Assembly (NCBI GenBank): GCA_013398295.1 | Contig: VZSF01009127.1 | Location: 310,001-374,000, forward strand | Origin: Chionis minor | Taxonomy: Eukaryota > Chordata > Aves > Charadriiformes > Chionididae | Length of the DNA stretch: 64,000 nt | Direction of reading: 5' to 3' | In this document: positions 47,764-61,110 of the stretch, piece by piece | Layout: every line of letters begins with the position of its first letter | Position numbering within the stretch: position 1 is the stretch's first letter | Made by a program: the position numbers and the translations under genes | The notes under the pieces: generated by a model | The model's database searches: none | What the model was told of the DNA's origin: nothing | The model's input: the letters and a program-made list of their open reading frames with translations, nothing else

Positions 47764-50307
47764 GTAAGTCTCTGTTGTTGTTTGCTTTCTCACAATTTAT
47801 ACTAACTGTTTCCATTCGGAAAGTAGACTACTGGGTTTAAAAACTCCCGGGAGTGATTTGTTGGCAATGGAGGGAAAAAAAATAAATAAAACAACAAGCT
47901 GTGACTGGAAAAATGGAGCTGTGTGGCTAGGGGATTGATTTATTTATGCAGTAGAGCCAGCCGCAAGCATTAAAAAAAAATAAGGAATCATGAGTCAGCC
48001 TCCTCATTCTTCCCCTCACCAAAAAAATCCATGAGGTTATTTGAATTTTTTTAAAATTATAAATTCCTGTTCTTTTCTTGACCCTTTGGGGTACATGTAC
48101 AACACAATTTTCTGGAAGTTTTGTTCTGAAACGCAGGATCTGGGACATTACTGATAGCTTTAAGTGAACAGGGCTGTTCAGCAATAGTTTTCAGGCTCAC
48201 GATAGAATTCTGGGAGCTGATAACACTGGGGCAGGAGGGGAGTTTTAAGCACCTTGAAGAGCCTCTGTCCCTTACCATTAACTATACTTAGAAGTGAAAG
48301 AACCCGGCCTCCTAATTTGATCCCTGAAATAAGTGCTGGAGTTCAGATGCATTCATGTTCTCCAGTGTGTGTGGGCTTGGCCTGACTCCATGGCGTGAGC
48401 AGTCATTGCTGTGACTTTCGGTCTGGTTTGGCTGGGGCATCCTTGGTGCTGTGCTGTAACAGAGCTTTAGTACCATCTTGAAAGGTTGACTTCTGCATGG
48501 CACTGAGTATTTCTGTCAGTTCCCAGGAGCCAGGAGCACTGTGTGAGGTGAGAAAGCATCTCACAACAGAAATGCTGCATGACTGAGCCATCCAACAAGG
48601 CAGCTCTCAGGAATGTGTTATTCCAGGGTTTGTCACCAGCGGAAACAGGCTGCAGAATTGTCTTGGACTCCAGTTTGATTGCCATAAAAATGGTAGCAGT
48701 GTTTATATAATATGCAGCCAACCCTGGGCATACATATTGCGTGGTGAATTAAAATCTTGCTTTCGATATATTCTGTGTAGGTGAAAGGTTGTAGAAATGG
48801 CAGCCTTACTCAGACGAGCTGCATGCTTGCAGGCATGGGTTATGGCAGGGATCTAAAAGCTACGTGGAAAACTGAGTTTATCCTCAGCTCGTTTATCTTC
48901 AGCTCAGTTCAAGATTTAATCCTGTTGCAGTTGGAGTCTATAACTATTTTTTCTCTATTGATTTAAAGCCAAGAGCAAAACTTGCTCCCCTTGTGTGTGT
49001 GGGCATCAGAATAATCAGTGCCAGACATGCTGGCAGAGCAATATGTTCATGCCATGGCACACCAGAAAGATATGATTGTCCACTTCTTAATGGAAGATTT
49101 TTCCTTTTTGAACACCTCTAGGTATTTTTCCTATGGTATAAAGCACGGTTGCTATATGTTCCAATGTCCTTAAAGGAATATCAGTAGAGATATAACTAGG
49201 CCTGAAGAGCTGAAAAGATTTCTGGGTCTGTATGTGTAGATAAGCAAATGAAAAGCTAATATACTATGCATAAAGCCTCAGTTGTGGGTTTTTTTGTTAT
49301 TTAGAGAAATCTTTCTATATTTACAAGCTCAGTTTCCAAACAGCACCTGGAAGTGCACTCATGAATGCCAAATTAATGGTTACTGACTCTAAAGGGAGGA
49401 TTTTTTTTTCTTAAATTAACGTCCACAAATAAAAAGTGAATCAGGCAGTTGCTTTTTGAATTTCCAGAAATCTCCTCTTAATCGTCTTTGTTTTCATGGG
49501 ACATCATAAAAATTCATTAGGTTAGCCCAACTGCCTCTTTCTTGGCCTAACATATTTGCAGTATTTTAAAGTACTGGAAAAAGTCTTTCCAGATTTACTT
49601 CTCTAACCCCCATAACTGCTTTGCGATGAGCTATGCTGCAGTCTTGCTCTGTTTGCGTAATTTTTTTAAAAGATCTACCTTGTATAAATATTATAAGTAA
49701 TTCTTTAGGATTTGAATTTGGAAAGGAAGGAGCTTTAATTGGGATCAGAGATATACAAGATGTTCTTTTTGAGGTATTCTCATACAAATTTGTTATCTCA
49801 GGAAGTCCTCTTAGGGAAAATTTTGGAAGGTCTGTGTATCTGTCTGCACAGTCCCCCGTCAAGGAAAGGAGTAGAAATGTCATAATGTGGCACAGTATGC
49901 AACACTACAGTGTGTAGATACAGACCATGTGCTGAAGTAAGCTCTTTGATGCATGGTATTTTATTATTGCTATTAAGAGTATCGTGTAGAGTATAGTCAC
50001 TTTTCAAGCACTCGGTAGCAATTTCAATGGCCATATAGTTCCAACTAAAGATACATTTGCTTTTGAAGCAACCTTCAACTCTTCTAATGTTGCTGCCTCT
50101 CCACTTGATTTTTATTATGAATCTTAAGGAAACTTAGTATTTTTGCTAGACCCATGTCTGCTAGAAGTAGGATATTGTATCAGGAGCACAGCTGCTGCTA
50201 AGGAAAGCATTTAGTCTTTGTATTTGTATGGGAGTGCCTGTGAGAAGTTATCTGTGTATCACAAAGGCTCAAGCTGGTAGGTTTTGAAAACAGATTTCTA
50301 CATTGAT

Positions 50308-50400
50308 TTTAAAAAACTAAATAAATAAAACCCCAACCCAACCAAACAAAACCCCTGCAAAAATCCCACCAAACAACCCCCCCAAAACTCCCGCTGCAAA
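50308..50400 (+). repeat. A/C-rich low-complexity tract
   Basis: About 90 bases are made almost only of A and C with runs such as CCCCAACCCAACCAAACAAA, opposite to the T/G-rich setting around it. It is low-complexity sequence, with no clear period. Confidence 0.75.
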
Positions 50401-50962
50401 AATGGGGTAAAAGGTCCAGTCAATCCTTGCTTTTGCCAGATCCATTGTAGGTGTCATAGTCTAAATTTTTACTGTAGCTGTGTGGCGTAGTAATTTTTGT
50501 GTATTAAAGCTTTAAGACATTCCATGCTCCAGGGAGGTCCAGCTGTCCTCGCCTGGCCTGTTGCTCACCTCATTTTTGCTGACTACAATGGGGAAACATG
50601 ATCTAACTTGGGAATTGAAAGCAGAGGTGTATGGGAAGGAGACTGACCCTCCAGTCTGGAGACAGATTAGACTCAGAGGTAGACCTGTTTCATGGCTGTA
50701 AATCCAAATAAAGCATCTCAGCTGCTTTAGTCCCCACAAGATCAGACCTTGGTCCACTGCTAAACAGCATGCACCAGCTCATCTAGTGAGTAATGGGTTT
50801 TAGGGAGAAAGAAGAGGAGCACTTTAGACAAGGGTTGCCTCTGCAGAGCTTTGTCTGGCTAGCTGCTTGTTTGGTACCGGTTTAGGTAGTATCCAGTATA
50901 CTTGCAGCCTGGCTGGCCTTCGTTTCCCCCATGCACATAGAAGGTGAGAAAAATCCCACTCT

Positions 50963-51375
50963 TCACAGAATCACAGAATGGTAGGGCTTGGAATGGACCT
51001 TTGGAGATCATTTAGTCCAACCCCCCTGCCAAAACAGGTTCATTTAGAGTTGGTTGCACAGGATGGCATCCAGGTGGGTTTTGAGTATCTCCAGAGAAGG
51101 AGACTCCACAACATCTCTGGGCAGCCTGTTCTGGAGCTCTGTCACCCTCAAAAGTAGAGAAGTTTTTCCTCAGGTGGAGATGGAATTTCCTGTGTTCCAG
51201 TTTGTGCCCATTGCCCCTTGTTCTGTCGCTGGGCACCATTGAAAAGAGTCTGGCCCCATCCTCTTGACACCTGCCCTTTAGATATTTATAAGCATCTCAG
51301 TCTTCTCCAGGCTAAACAGACCCAGGTCTCTCAGCCTTTCCTTATAAGAGAGATGGTCCGGTCCATCATACGGAT
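50963..51375 (-). mobile_element. CR1 LINE, short 3' fragment
   Basis: It starts at the CR1 3' end (TCACAGAATCACAGAATGGT on the + strand), with the diagnostic TTTAGTCCAACCCCCCTGCC following. It continues through the 3' untranslated region and the C-terminal tail of the reverse transcriptase reading frame (minus-strand [16 protein letters not shown] near 51300-51355). It is truncated near 51375. At about 410 bases it is typical of bird CR1 copies. It lies antisense to EPHA5 in intron 2. Confidence 0.93.
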
Positions 51376-53014
51376 GCTCTTCCATCATATGGAGTATTGA
51401 GGCACCAGTGGAAGTGAAATAACGTGAGTGAAACATGCTGGAGACAAGCAGGGATTGAATGTATCCTGGTATGAAGAACCAGCTGTTGTGCAGGAGAAGG
51501 TGATTTCTTCTTTCTGCTGCTTTGCTCTGAAGGGCTAATGAATACTGGTAGCGAGGCTTCAAGGCCACCCCAGGTGGCCTTCCCTGGCTGTGCAGGTTCA
51601 GTAGCTTGCTGCAGGAGGGCAGTTGTCTCTTAAACCTGCAGTTATATCTGCTGGAGCGTGAGCAAAGCCCTTGTGAGGTCTGCATGGCCATGGAGCTCAG
51701 AAGAGGGACTCTCTCCCTGCTAGTGGAGGGTGGTCAGCATGGAAATGCTGCCTCTTTTGCAGCTCAAGTCGGGAACTGATGCTGTTATTACATGCCCAAG
51801 GGACAATTTGGGCTTTGCTTTGCAGCTCATGTAAGTATACTTTAAGCTGAAGGAGGTTATTGGAATTACCAGGGGCTATATCAGGAAAGCCTGGTCCCTC
51901 TTGTGTAGTAGGAAGCCCTCCAAGCACATGAACAGAACAGATCAGGTTTTTTTTGTATTAAAGCCTGTGCTTGTACAGCAGGTCTGCAAGGCCTGAGAGT
52001 CTCTTACCCCCAGACTTCTTCCTGGGGTGCTGCTTAGGATTACCTAAACTGGGCACATCAGAGGTTTATGTGTGTGTTTATATATAGCCATGGCACCAAC
52101 TAGCTCTGACCTACAGACACTGCCTGCACTTGCCTGTGCTAAACATACATTTTTATCATATGGCAGCTCACAGAAGTAGGAGCAGTGGTAAGTGCTGTGA
52201 GAGAAATAGCTGGGTCAGACAGTGCTTGTAGGCTGTATTGCCTCCTCTTCTCCCTTGATTTGGCAGGAGAGTGTGTGATGCATTTTGTCTCCCTACAAAG
52301 CCGTAGCAGGAGGAGAAGCTACAAAGAGCCCCCTGTAAATCTGTGCTGTTCAGTCTTATTTGATCTGGCCAAGTGAAAACACAGCCACTTTTAACAATAT
52401 CCAGATAATTGCAAAAGTTGCTGATTAAAATAAATGCATTCTTTTAGCTGGCTTGATTTATTCAGCGATTATATCTGATTTTTGTTTCAGTGGCTATAAT
52501 AGTGCTGATTTACTTGTTTCAGACCCTCCCTCCTTTCAGGGTTTATTTTAAAACTTATTTCTTTACAGGTTAGAAGTACCCTTTTTCTGTCCAAATCAGA
52601 GTGCCGAACATCGCCTTTGCTTTTGTGTAATGGGTCCTCTCCCATCTCCTCCACCTCCCATTGATTTCCCTGACCTTCCTGTAGCACAGAGCAGGAAAGC
52701 CTCTGTGGTCCTTGGGTTACTAGCTGTGCACTGTGGCTCATTGCACAGTTCCATGTGCTGGGATTCTTTTTTAGGCTCAAACAGGAAAATAAACATGTAC
52801 TAAGGAACCTGGCCCTGTGGAGATGTTCATAATTCTTTATTCATTGCAGAAAATGAGAGAGCTAGATGACTTCTTACAAGTGAGTGGCACGAGGGAAAGC
52901 AATTGCCCCTGCTTTTGGTGGTTAATAAGTAATAAATACAAAAAGTTGGGGGGTAAATTCAGCCAGATTAATCCTGGCAAGTTGCTTCTCATTTATGTAG
53001 GATGTTGGTGGTTA

Positions 53015-53030
53015 CCCCCCCCCCCCCCGN
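53015..53030 (+). repeat. Poly-C tract with undetermined base
   Basis: Fourteen C, one G, then a single N at 53030, marking an unresolved homopolymer. Confidence 0.95.
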
Positions 53031-54344
53031 CATTTCTGGCTCATTCTTTTGAGGACAGGTACCGTAGGGTGCCTCTTTGAAGTTAAAAATAATGGTGATT
53101 TAGATTACTCAGCATGGATTGTGAGTAGATTCGTGTTGCTCTGTATCAACCTTAGTTCAGATAGAGATTTTATACAGGAATCCTGGATTGGAGGCAGTGT
53201 TTGCCCTCGGGGATAGAAATAAAATAAAGGGGGAGGGATAGGGGGTAGTGAAAGGAGAAGGAGGATTCTTGGCACCATTGAGCTGTGTCATGTAGCTATG
53301 ATTACAATTGGCATTTTCTTGGTACTGCCCATACAAAGGGCAGTACTTTTGGCAGCCTGTGGTTTTTTTTCCTGCAAATGGTGCTGCTCGTCTGTGACCA
53401 GCGTAGAAGAGGAATCAGGGGGGTATGCTAACATGGCAAGAATGCAATTCATACTGCAGCAGGGAGCATGATGGAAATAAGTAATACCTGAGTAGATGAA
53501 AAAATGTATTAATGACACCTTAAAAACCTGCAATTTGGTTCCTTTGTTTATATGTAAATGCTTTTGTGCATGCGCAGGTTGGTGAGAAACATACTGCACA
53601 TCTAAGTAAACCCAGTAATCCAAACTAAAGTAGTACTTAAATTTTTCTGTTACGTACAGAATAAAGTAATTTTTACATTAATAATTTGTGGGATGATGTT
53701 GAGTTCAATAGAGGTGAAATATATGGGGGATTTGTTTTCCACTAGGATTCCTTAAGGTAAAATGCAGTATCTGTATATATGTAAATTTCTGTCCTCTGTA
53801 ACACTCCCCTTGGTTCTTCATGTGCTTACATGGTGATTTTTGCTCATATCCCATGGGGCCATGATGATATGTTTTCTTTTGGTTATGTTGCCTGTTTTAG
53901 TGTGCCAGAGTGATTCACGCATGCTTGTATTGTATGGCATAATTGTAACAAAAGAGCTTGGGCTTTGGGTGTGACAAGACACCAGAAATGTGCAGTTGTG
54001 CTGCATTGTGCTAATTGAACTAAACTGTGTTTTAAAGCAGTGCTCAGTTCACGTTTCAAACTCTGAAAGCTCCAGTGTGATGCTGAAGATGCTGGAGTTA
54101 ATGGGAGTGGAATTTGGCCAGCTGACTACTGTTCAAATTGTTGGATTTCCCTAGTGAGTTGGTGGCCTTGCCAGTGCTTGTAGAGCTCCATTTGTTTCAC
54201 AGAACATGAATATATCAGTCAAAATCTAAAGACATCAGCTCTGCAATGGATATGTGCATGTTGTGTGGAAAGGCTGATGGAGTTGGGTGTAGTGTAGAGC
54301 ATTGGACTGGCGCACAGCTACCTTAAGAGATGCAGGGAAGAAAG

Positions 54345-54592
54345 GAATAACCTCTTCCCCGGGTTGGCACTGGGTAGGACAAGAAAACTAGGATGTGTTT
54401 CAGCTAAGCTAAATTTGATGGAAAGACCTTTCTACTGGTGCGTCTTTGGGGCAGGTGTGGGTTTTCTTTCACAGGAGGTCTCTGATAGCAGGTCAAAACA
54501 TCATCTCTGTTACCCTGGACAAGCAGAGGTCATCTCTTCTGGAGGAACAAACCAGGTGATCTGTTTTGGCCTTTTCCAGCCCTACATCTGAA
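54345..54592 (+). mobile_element. Old CR1-type LINE, 3' fragment
   Basis: In sense orientation with EPHA5, the sequence follows the 3' part of an ancient CR1 group best known from crocodilians and turtles. It starts at CCTCTTCCCCGGGTTGGCAC, passes GGTAGGACAAGAAAACTA, then TTTTTCTTTCACAGGAGGTCTC-like sequence. It ends with a block close to GGTGATCTGTTTTGGCCTTT and CCAGCCCTACATCTG. It is heavily diverged. The assignment is by memory of the family pattern. Confidence 0.65.
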
Positions 54593-55743
54593 GCCCTGCT
54601 CTCTGAAAACTTGTCCTGACTGTCTAGGGTGAGATACGTTTTTGTTTCTCTCTGAGCTCTCTTTTTTTATCTTGCCCTGCTTAAAACCCACATTACTGTT
54701 ACTCATTCAGCACCCTGTGTTTTTAAGATCTGCTTCTCTGATGCCTGCAACAGATTAGCTATGGTATATAGGTGCTTTTAAACCAGAGCACCTCATGCTA
54801 GACAATAGTCCTCACTGAATAGCCTCACCACTTTATTCACGTCCTCTCTCATATCTTCTTTCCCATCTGAAGTTAAATCTTCTCACTCCATTTGGGAGTG
54901 CTCTCAAACTTAGTGTCCTGCGCTCTCAGCTATCTGCCTTTTGGTTTGTATGCTGTTGACATGAATTAAGCATTTATTTGGGAGTAGCATCTGGCAAAGC
55001 GTAAGCCTTATTAAAGGAGATCTAAAATGCCTAGAGTATTCTAAGGTACTGTAAAATAAATTAATACTAGGCAGATTAAGAATAAAGCAAATCTTTATCT
55101 CAGCTAGAACTGTATTACTGGAATAATATATTACTATCCTGCTCTTGAAAATCTACCATAGAAGAAATGAAGGCTGATCCTTCAGTATATCATTTTGTAA
55201 ATACAGTTGTCAGCATTAGGTTCCTCACACAGGCTCATTGGGCAAACAGTAATCTCCTTTCACGCTAAAAAGTCTTTTTTTCTCTAGTGTCTAGGAAATA
55301 CGTTTGGGGATAAGAGAGCTTTTAAGAGCTTTATCTTCTAAAACCATTGTTTTCTCTGTTACTTCTGTGCCAATTTCAGAAATACTGGTATCCAACAGTT
55401 AGCAACTGTACAATTAAAATGTATAAATGTGGTGTTGTCATGGAGAATCTGAAACTTTGCAGAATAAAGTATTACCATTACAGAATGTGTATGCAACAGC
55501 CCAGGGTTTATAAAACATGCATTAGGATTTTATAGCTTGTGTTGATGAATTTTTGTAGTATGTTACTTACCACTTCGTATGCTAAATATACGTATCAGCG
55601 GATTACTTATCACTTAATTGCATAATCCTTTTATAAGACTTCAAATGCACTGGCCTTGCTCTTGCCCTATTTGACAGCATTTGTTTTTATTCAGGTTGAT
55701 GGCTTATTTGAGTAGCTAAATTCAAGACTGCAGTCTTGTTTGA

Positions 55744-55758
55744 TTTTTTTTTTTTTTN
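55744..55758 (+). repeat. Poly-T tract with undetermined base
   Basis: Fourteen T then a single N at 55758. The tract length is unresolved. Confidence 0.95.
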
Positions 55759-58700
55759 ATCAAGGAAAGTTGGTTTTCTTTCCACGTTACTTGTTCAGGA
55801 AAGCTAGCTCAAAAAATATGAAATAAAATGAATGCCAACTTCAGAAAGGGAAACACATAGTAGTTTTGTCTAGAAGGAGAAAATTTTAAATGCAAAATTT
55901 CTGAAAATAGTGTTAAAATGGAAGCTGCTACTTTGTCTTCATGACCAGTGGTTGCTTTGTGTATTCCACAGTGAATGAAGACAATAAAAATTAGAGGGCT
56001 TTTTTGAAGACCCATCACCTAGCTTAAAACCAGTAAGGAGAGCTTTTTGATTGACTTCTGTTTTACTGCAAAGTCCTGATACGTGGCTATTCAAGAAATA
56101 GTTCAGCAGCTGAACATGTAGGACTCTTAGAACAAACTTTGATCTGTTTTTCAAGTTACTGATGGGAACGTTTCAGGCTTTTCAGAGATTGAAAATGGCA
56201 GCATCATGTTCTCTGCTTGTCCTGGTCACAAAAAGGGGCTGTTTTTCAGTTGCTGAAAGCTATGCGCATGTACAAAAGGGAAGGTGGGACCGAGTTTTTG
56301 GCTAGCGAAAAAAATGCCAGTATTTTAGTTGGAGACTCTTTTTGCCTCAAATTAGTTTGGTTTTATAGTCTAATTTATCTTAAGATATCTTCTTTTTTGG
56401 GGGGAAAAAAGCATGCTGAGTTATATGATTTAGTGTGTTTGACTCAAGCAGGCGGTAATCATGAGGTCTGTCGATTTTAATATTGAAAATACTGTGGCAA
56501 AACAGATCAGAGATTAAGTACCGGGAATACACATGGACGCAGATGCATCCTTTCAGGGGTTGTGTGTTAACTCTTCTCCAAAGAAAACTGGAAGCTCCTC
56601 TCACCAGCTCTCAGGCTCTTCCCAACGTGAATGATGAAGTGCTGTTGAAAGGAACGTGGGTGACACCCAGCTATCGCTCATCTCTGCGTTACCACTGTGA
56701 CATTGTGTGCTGCCAAGCTGCCGTGATTGATTGTCTGTACACCGTGGGCTGAACAGTGGCTGCTGCTTCTCCGCCTGGTGAGAGGGTTTGAGGAAAAAAA
56801 GCTGCCCAAAACCCCTCAAAAAACTCAAACAAAAAAAACCACCCCTGCCATCCTGTAGGGACTTGTGAGCATTTAGGGGAGAAAGCAATTATGTTTTCCA
56901 TGTGTAATGGGGAATTACTGTTCCTTATTTCTGTTTCAGGATGTTTTACTGAAAACACATCAGTGGTATAGTAGTGCTTTCGAGTTAGGAGTAAACGACA
57001 CTTTCATGTTAGTTTGATCCTCAACCTACCCTTGTACAATCTTAGTAAGGAATAATCTACAGATGAGTTACCAGATAGCAGCAGAGGAAGCAGGATCAGG
57101 TGCTGGGGGTTGGCAGGAACCTACCTTCCCCAAGAAGAGTGAGGACTGTGCCATCAGCATGTTGATGGAGGAGGAGAAGGAATTGCCTGCTGCGCTGGGC
57201 ACCTCTGGGGCAGCTCCCAGGGTGGGGGTGGTGATGGCAAGGAGTAGGGGTTGCTGATAGCTTTCTGAAAACTGCATCTGTCAGACCAGGCTGAAACACA
57301 CCCCCAGCACACCTCTTGATTTGCCTCCTTTTGCTGCTTCCCAAGAAGAAAAGTATTATTGGATACCTCATTCTTGCCAAAATGCTCTGATAAGCATTTA
57401 ACTTGTGTATTCGTGCTTATTTCTCTTCTATGTTCATTACTCCAGCAAGTGCCAGGCCACTGCTTTGATTATGTTAAATTTTAGATTTAACAAAAAGAAC
57501 AGTAGGAAAAAAATCAAATTATTCTATTTTAAGCAGGTATGTTTTGGCAGAAAACGTATCTGTTCCTAAAGCCTGATGTTACTTTAAGACTGTGTATCTT
57601 ACTGATTTTGGTGTGTATGAACTACCTTTATATTGAAACACAGAAAGTAGTGTCCTGTAGATCTGTTACTGTGCTGAAATAAGATAAACCAGAAGCTTGT
57701 AAAGATGTGTGCTTTCTGTGGATAATTACCCTCCTTGGGATGCTTTCTTGCAGTATCAAAGATGAGAGCTTTTGGCTCTGAAGGGGGGGAAGGACTGAGC
57801 CTTTATGCTACAGAAATTCTCATTTGACTGCAGCAAAAATACTTAGGGGCAAGTGACCTGGCCCTCATCTTCAAAGGTCTTCCTATAACAGCAACAATTC
57901 TTCCCGTAATATTGACAGTCCATAATGTTGTGCAGAAGACGCAGTTGGCAGGAGAAGATAGCGTGGAGTATTTCTTAATGTGATTGGAGATGGTGGTGTA
58001 CACCGTTAATCCATTTTCAGTTCTGTTCCGGTCGGGAGGAAGAGCTGCAGGCTCGGTGTTACTCTTGTTCAAGTCAGCCTCTCCCCTGCCTTGCCTTTGG
58101 CTGTGAGCGAGACAAGAACTGGTGAGTGAGGGCAGGGTGGGAGAGGAGGTGGTGATGGGACTTGGGACTTTACATATTGAAAGTGATATTTCAGAATCTG
58201 ATGCAGATGTGCTGCCTGTAGGAAGCTGGGATGATATCCCCAAGACCCAACTGCACCCAGCAAATACCCAGTGGGGTGGGAAGATTGGTTCTGAAAAGGA
58301 CTTAGACTTGCTCCCGTCGTTTAGAAAAACTCGCACCTTCTGCCTGTGCTGCTGCTGGCAGCCTTTTTCATTGCAACCTCAATTTTTTTTTTTAATTAAT
58401 TTTTTTGGGGGGGTTGTCTTTGCATATTCAACCTGCAAACTCCAGTTACTGGAGTGTTTCTCCTGTGTGGTGGTGTGATTCTTCTGGTTTCCTGCTGGAG
58501 CCTGGGGATCATTCCTGAAGTTGAGAGCCGTCAAAATAACTTCAGCTCTGTATGATGTCTGCTCAGCATTGCTTGCTCCTGGTTCAGTGAACGGTAAAGG
58601 ATAGCAAAAATGTGGCCTTTTGTCTCTTGTTCAGAAACCTTGGGGGTGTTTTGTTTTGTTTTATTTTAGCTTTATTTTTATAAAAAATTCGGAGGATTCA

Positions 58701-58819
58701 CACTTGAGAGTTTTGCCTTGGTTTCAGATTTCCAATCTGTTTGACTGGGCAACTGTCGGAGCTCCTTGCAAGACATAATTTTAAGCACTGCTACAAATTG
58801 TAGGGCATGCACTGACTGT

Positions 58820-59010
58820 TTTAGTTGATTGCAATGCAAATGCATAGTAAGCCCATAAATCGTTGCCAGTGTTGTGATTACAAATCATTACAATAATGCG
58901 AGATTATTCAGTTTGTCGCAAATCCTTCTAGACTACACAATTAGTTGTAACCACAAGTATAATCCTGTGAGATAAAGTCACTTCATTACACAGTCTCCTT
59001 CTGGTTTACT
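58820..59010. other. EPHA5: Candidate conserved non-coding element
   Basis: This is a repeat-free AT-rich block in intron 2. It contains a perfect POU octamer ATGCAAAT at 58834-58841, inside the palindromic string ATGCAAATGCAT, followed by several ATTACA and ATAAT strings. The octamer suggests POU-factor binding, plausible for a neural gene. Enhancer status is inference. Confidence 0.28.
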
Positions 59011-59280
59011 GTTTGCTTTATTTTGATGCCAGATTGAATAACTGAATGTTCCTGTGTAGTTAACTTGAATGGCAGCATATCTGCTTTTTGTGTCGCTGCT
59101 CATTCTGGAGTTTATTTTACATCCTTAAAAATATGGACATTGATTAATATAATAGTTGGGCAAAGCCCTCATAATTTCAGTTCTAGTGCTGGGAAAATCA
59201 TCCTAAAAATGATGAAGTTTTAGAAAAGAACTGCTCGTTAGCAATCACTATGGATGTCTTTCAGATGTTCAGAAAATAAT

Positions 59281-59361
59281 AGCAGTGTTAGGTTTATGGT
59301 TGGACTCAGAAATCTTAAAGGTCTCTTCCAACCTAGGTGAGCCTATGATTCTGTGATTCTA
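59281..59361 (+). mobile_element. CR1 LINE, very short 3' end
   Basis: Only the last 80 or so bases of a CR1 remain, in sense with EPHA5. They run from GCAGTGTTAGGTTTATGGTT through AAAGGTCTCTTCCAACCTAG to the terminal short repeat ATGATTCTGTGATTCTA. The same tail, reversed, ends the CR1 at 15323, so both are probably one subfamily. Extreme 5' truncation is normal for CR1. Confidence 0.9.
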
Positions 59362-61026
59362 AATGAGTTTTGGACATTGATACGTGATGTTAGGTGATGG
59401 GGTCGGCAAGTGCGAGCAGGTTGGTGCCTCCCTGCAAAAGCAGTGGCTGCGGTTGCTCTGCTGCAGTTACAGTGAGGCAGAGTACAGCTGCTGAACAGGA
59501 ATGAAAGGAATAGTTGACTTGGAAACGGATTTCAGACCAAATCAACCCTTTTTGCGCAGTTTCAGATATCCATCTCCTCTCTTGTGTGGTACTTCCTGTC
59601 TTTTCCTGATGTTGGATGTCATGATGCTTCCAGTGCAAAGGAAACCACCGTGGGCTAAGGAGCGACTTGTTGGCCAGAGCCCAATGACTCAGTGTGTCAG
59701 AGTAATTCTGATAAGTACCCAGACTGAGATAATCAAAACCCATCAGGGTATTTGGTTGTTGTCCTACTTATTAATTTTAATGATAATTGAATATCTGTGC
59801 CGATTACGCAGGCTGTAAGCTCAGCTGCCCAAGCCCTGTATATTCAATTTCAAAACGCTGCTTATTCAGACTCTGGTATATTTAACTCGGAGGGGTGGTC
59901 TCGATGTGGACAGGTTGTACAGATAGCCAGGAGCTACTGTGTCCTTTGGAGTCACAGTAACTAAGTCTGGCAGAGCCTGTTTCTGAGAGCTGTGTAAGTG
60001 TATTGAACTGGCAAATGTCTTTAACCCCCGGGGGATTTGGTTATGATGCTGCCTGTATAATGTTTTGGAAAAGGCTTTTGCTGTGAAGGTGTTGGACACA
60101 AAGCAGAGAATCTTAAGCAACTCTTGCTCAGCCTTTGCAAAGCTGTTTTGTGTGATTCCACTAGCCTGGGTAAACCTTTTGGGCTCCTCTCTTCCCTGTC
60201 TCTTTTGAGCACAGCACTGCTCCTGAGGTTTTCTGCTTGCAGGGTTAGATCCTCCACTGCTATCCTGGAGTGTTTTCCCCCAGCTGCTGTTGGCAGAGGC
60301 TGGCCTTGCTGGAGCTGGATGTGCAGAAGCCCCTGCGCATCTCTCCATGGATTGCAGAGGGTCTTTGGCAGAACCAGTGTTGAGCTTTTTTGTATGGGAG
60401 GGGCTTTTCCCAGATGAATTCTCTGGTGCAGCTGTCCCTGCTGGAAGACCGTGTAGTGTTCCAACTGATCAAGGATAAAGCAAACAACTGAGGCCCAAAA
60501 TAGGTGCTTGTGCCATAGGTGTCTTGTGTTTTCTTGAACTGGGAATGAGCTTAACCTAGCAGGGTCATGGTTGTTGCCTTTGAAAAACAGACTGTCCCCT
60601 TCCTTTTTTCTAACCTTTGTTTTGTCTGTTCAAAAATAAAGCAAGGAGGAGAGAAAATAGAGTGAAAACAGTTTTTTCACACGCAATGCTGTGACCAAAG
60701 CTATCAGTTGGCAAATTTCCTTTCTTCTCTGCTCTGCACAGTTTTAAATCTGAGAACTGAACTAGTTTTCTCCCATATTACAGTAAATACATAAGTAATC
60801 AAAATAATATTAAGAAATAAAGTTGGGCAACTCCCTGCTGTTCAAATATGTTAATTGCAAGTCATTGACATTCTAGACATGCTGTCTCTTACTGAGTTAC
60901 AGTTTGCTTGCTGGTGGAGTAAAACGATTGAAAAAAAGCACAATATTACAGTATTTGCTACTTTTCGTTGTTTAAAAATAACAGCAGACTTGTGAATGTG
61001 TGAGCTGAAGCTAATGGTGTTGTAGC

Positions 61027-61110
61027 TTCATAGAATTTAAGGCCAGTGTGGCTGTTAACATTACATAGTTGAATCTCCTGTGGTATGTACAGTGTAGAAA
61101 CTTGTTCAGG
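61027..61110 (-). mobile_element. Old CR1-type LINE, 3' end fragment
   Basis: The + strand string TTCATAGAATTTAAGGCCAG, followed by a diverged stretch ending in GAATCTCCTGTGGTATG, fits the reversed 3' end of the ancient archosaur/turtle CR1 group. Divergence is high and the right end is not sharply defined. Confidence 0.6.

Noticed and set aside
57063..57277. Pair of 64- and 69-codon frames in a GC-richer patch
   Set aside because: Frames overlap on opposite strands, Gly/Ala/Glu-rich by composition, and without splice signals of an exon.
57803..58336. 177-codon antisense open frame
   Set aside because: No recognisable domain, low-complexity Ser/Pro-rich composition, inside an intron of EPHA5. 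One frame of this length is expected by chance in 64 kb at this base composition.
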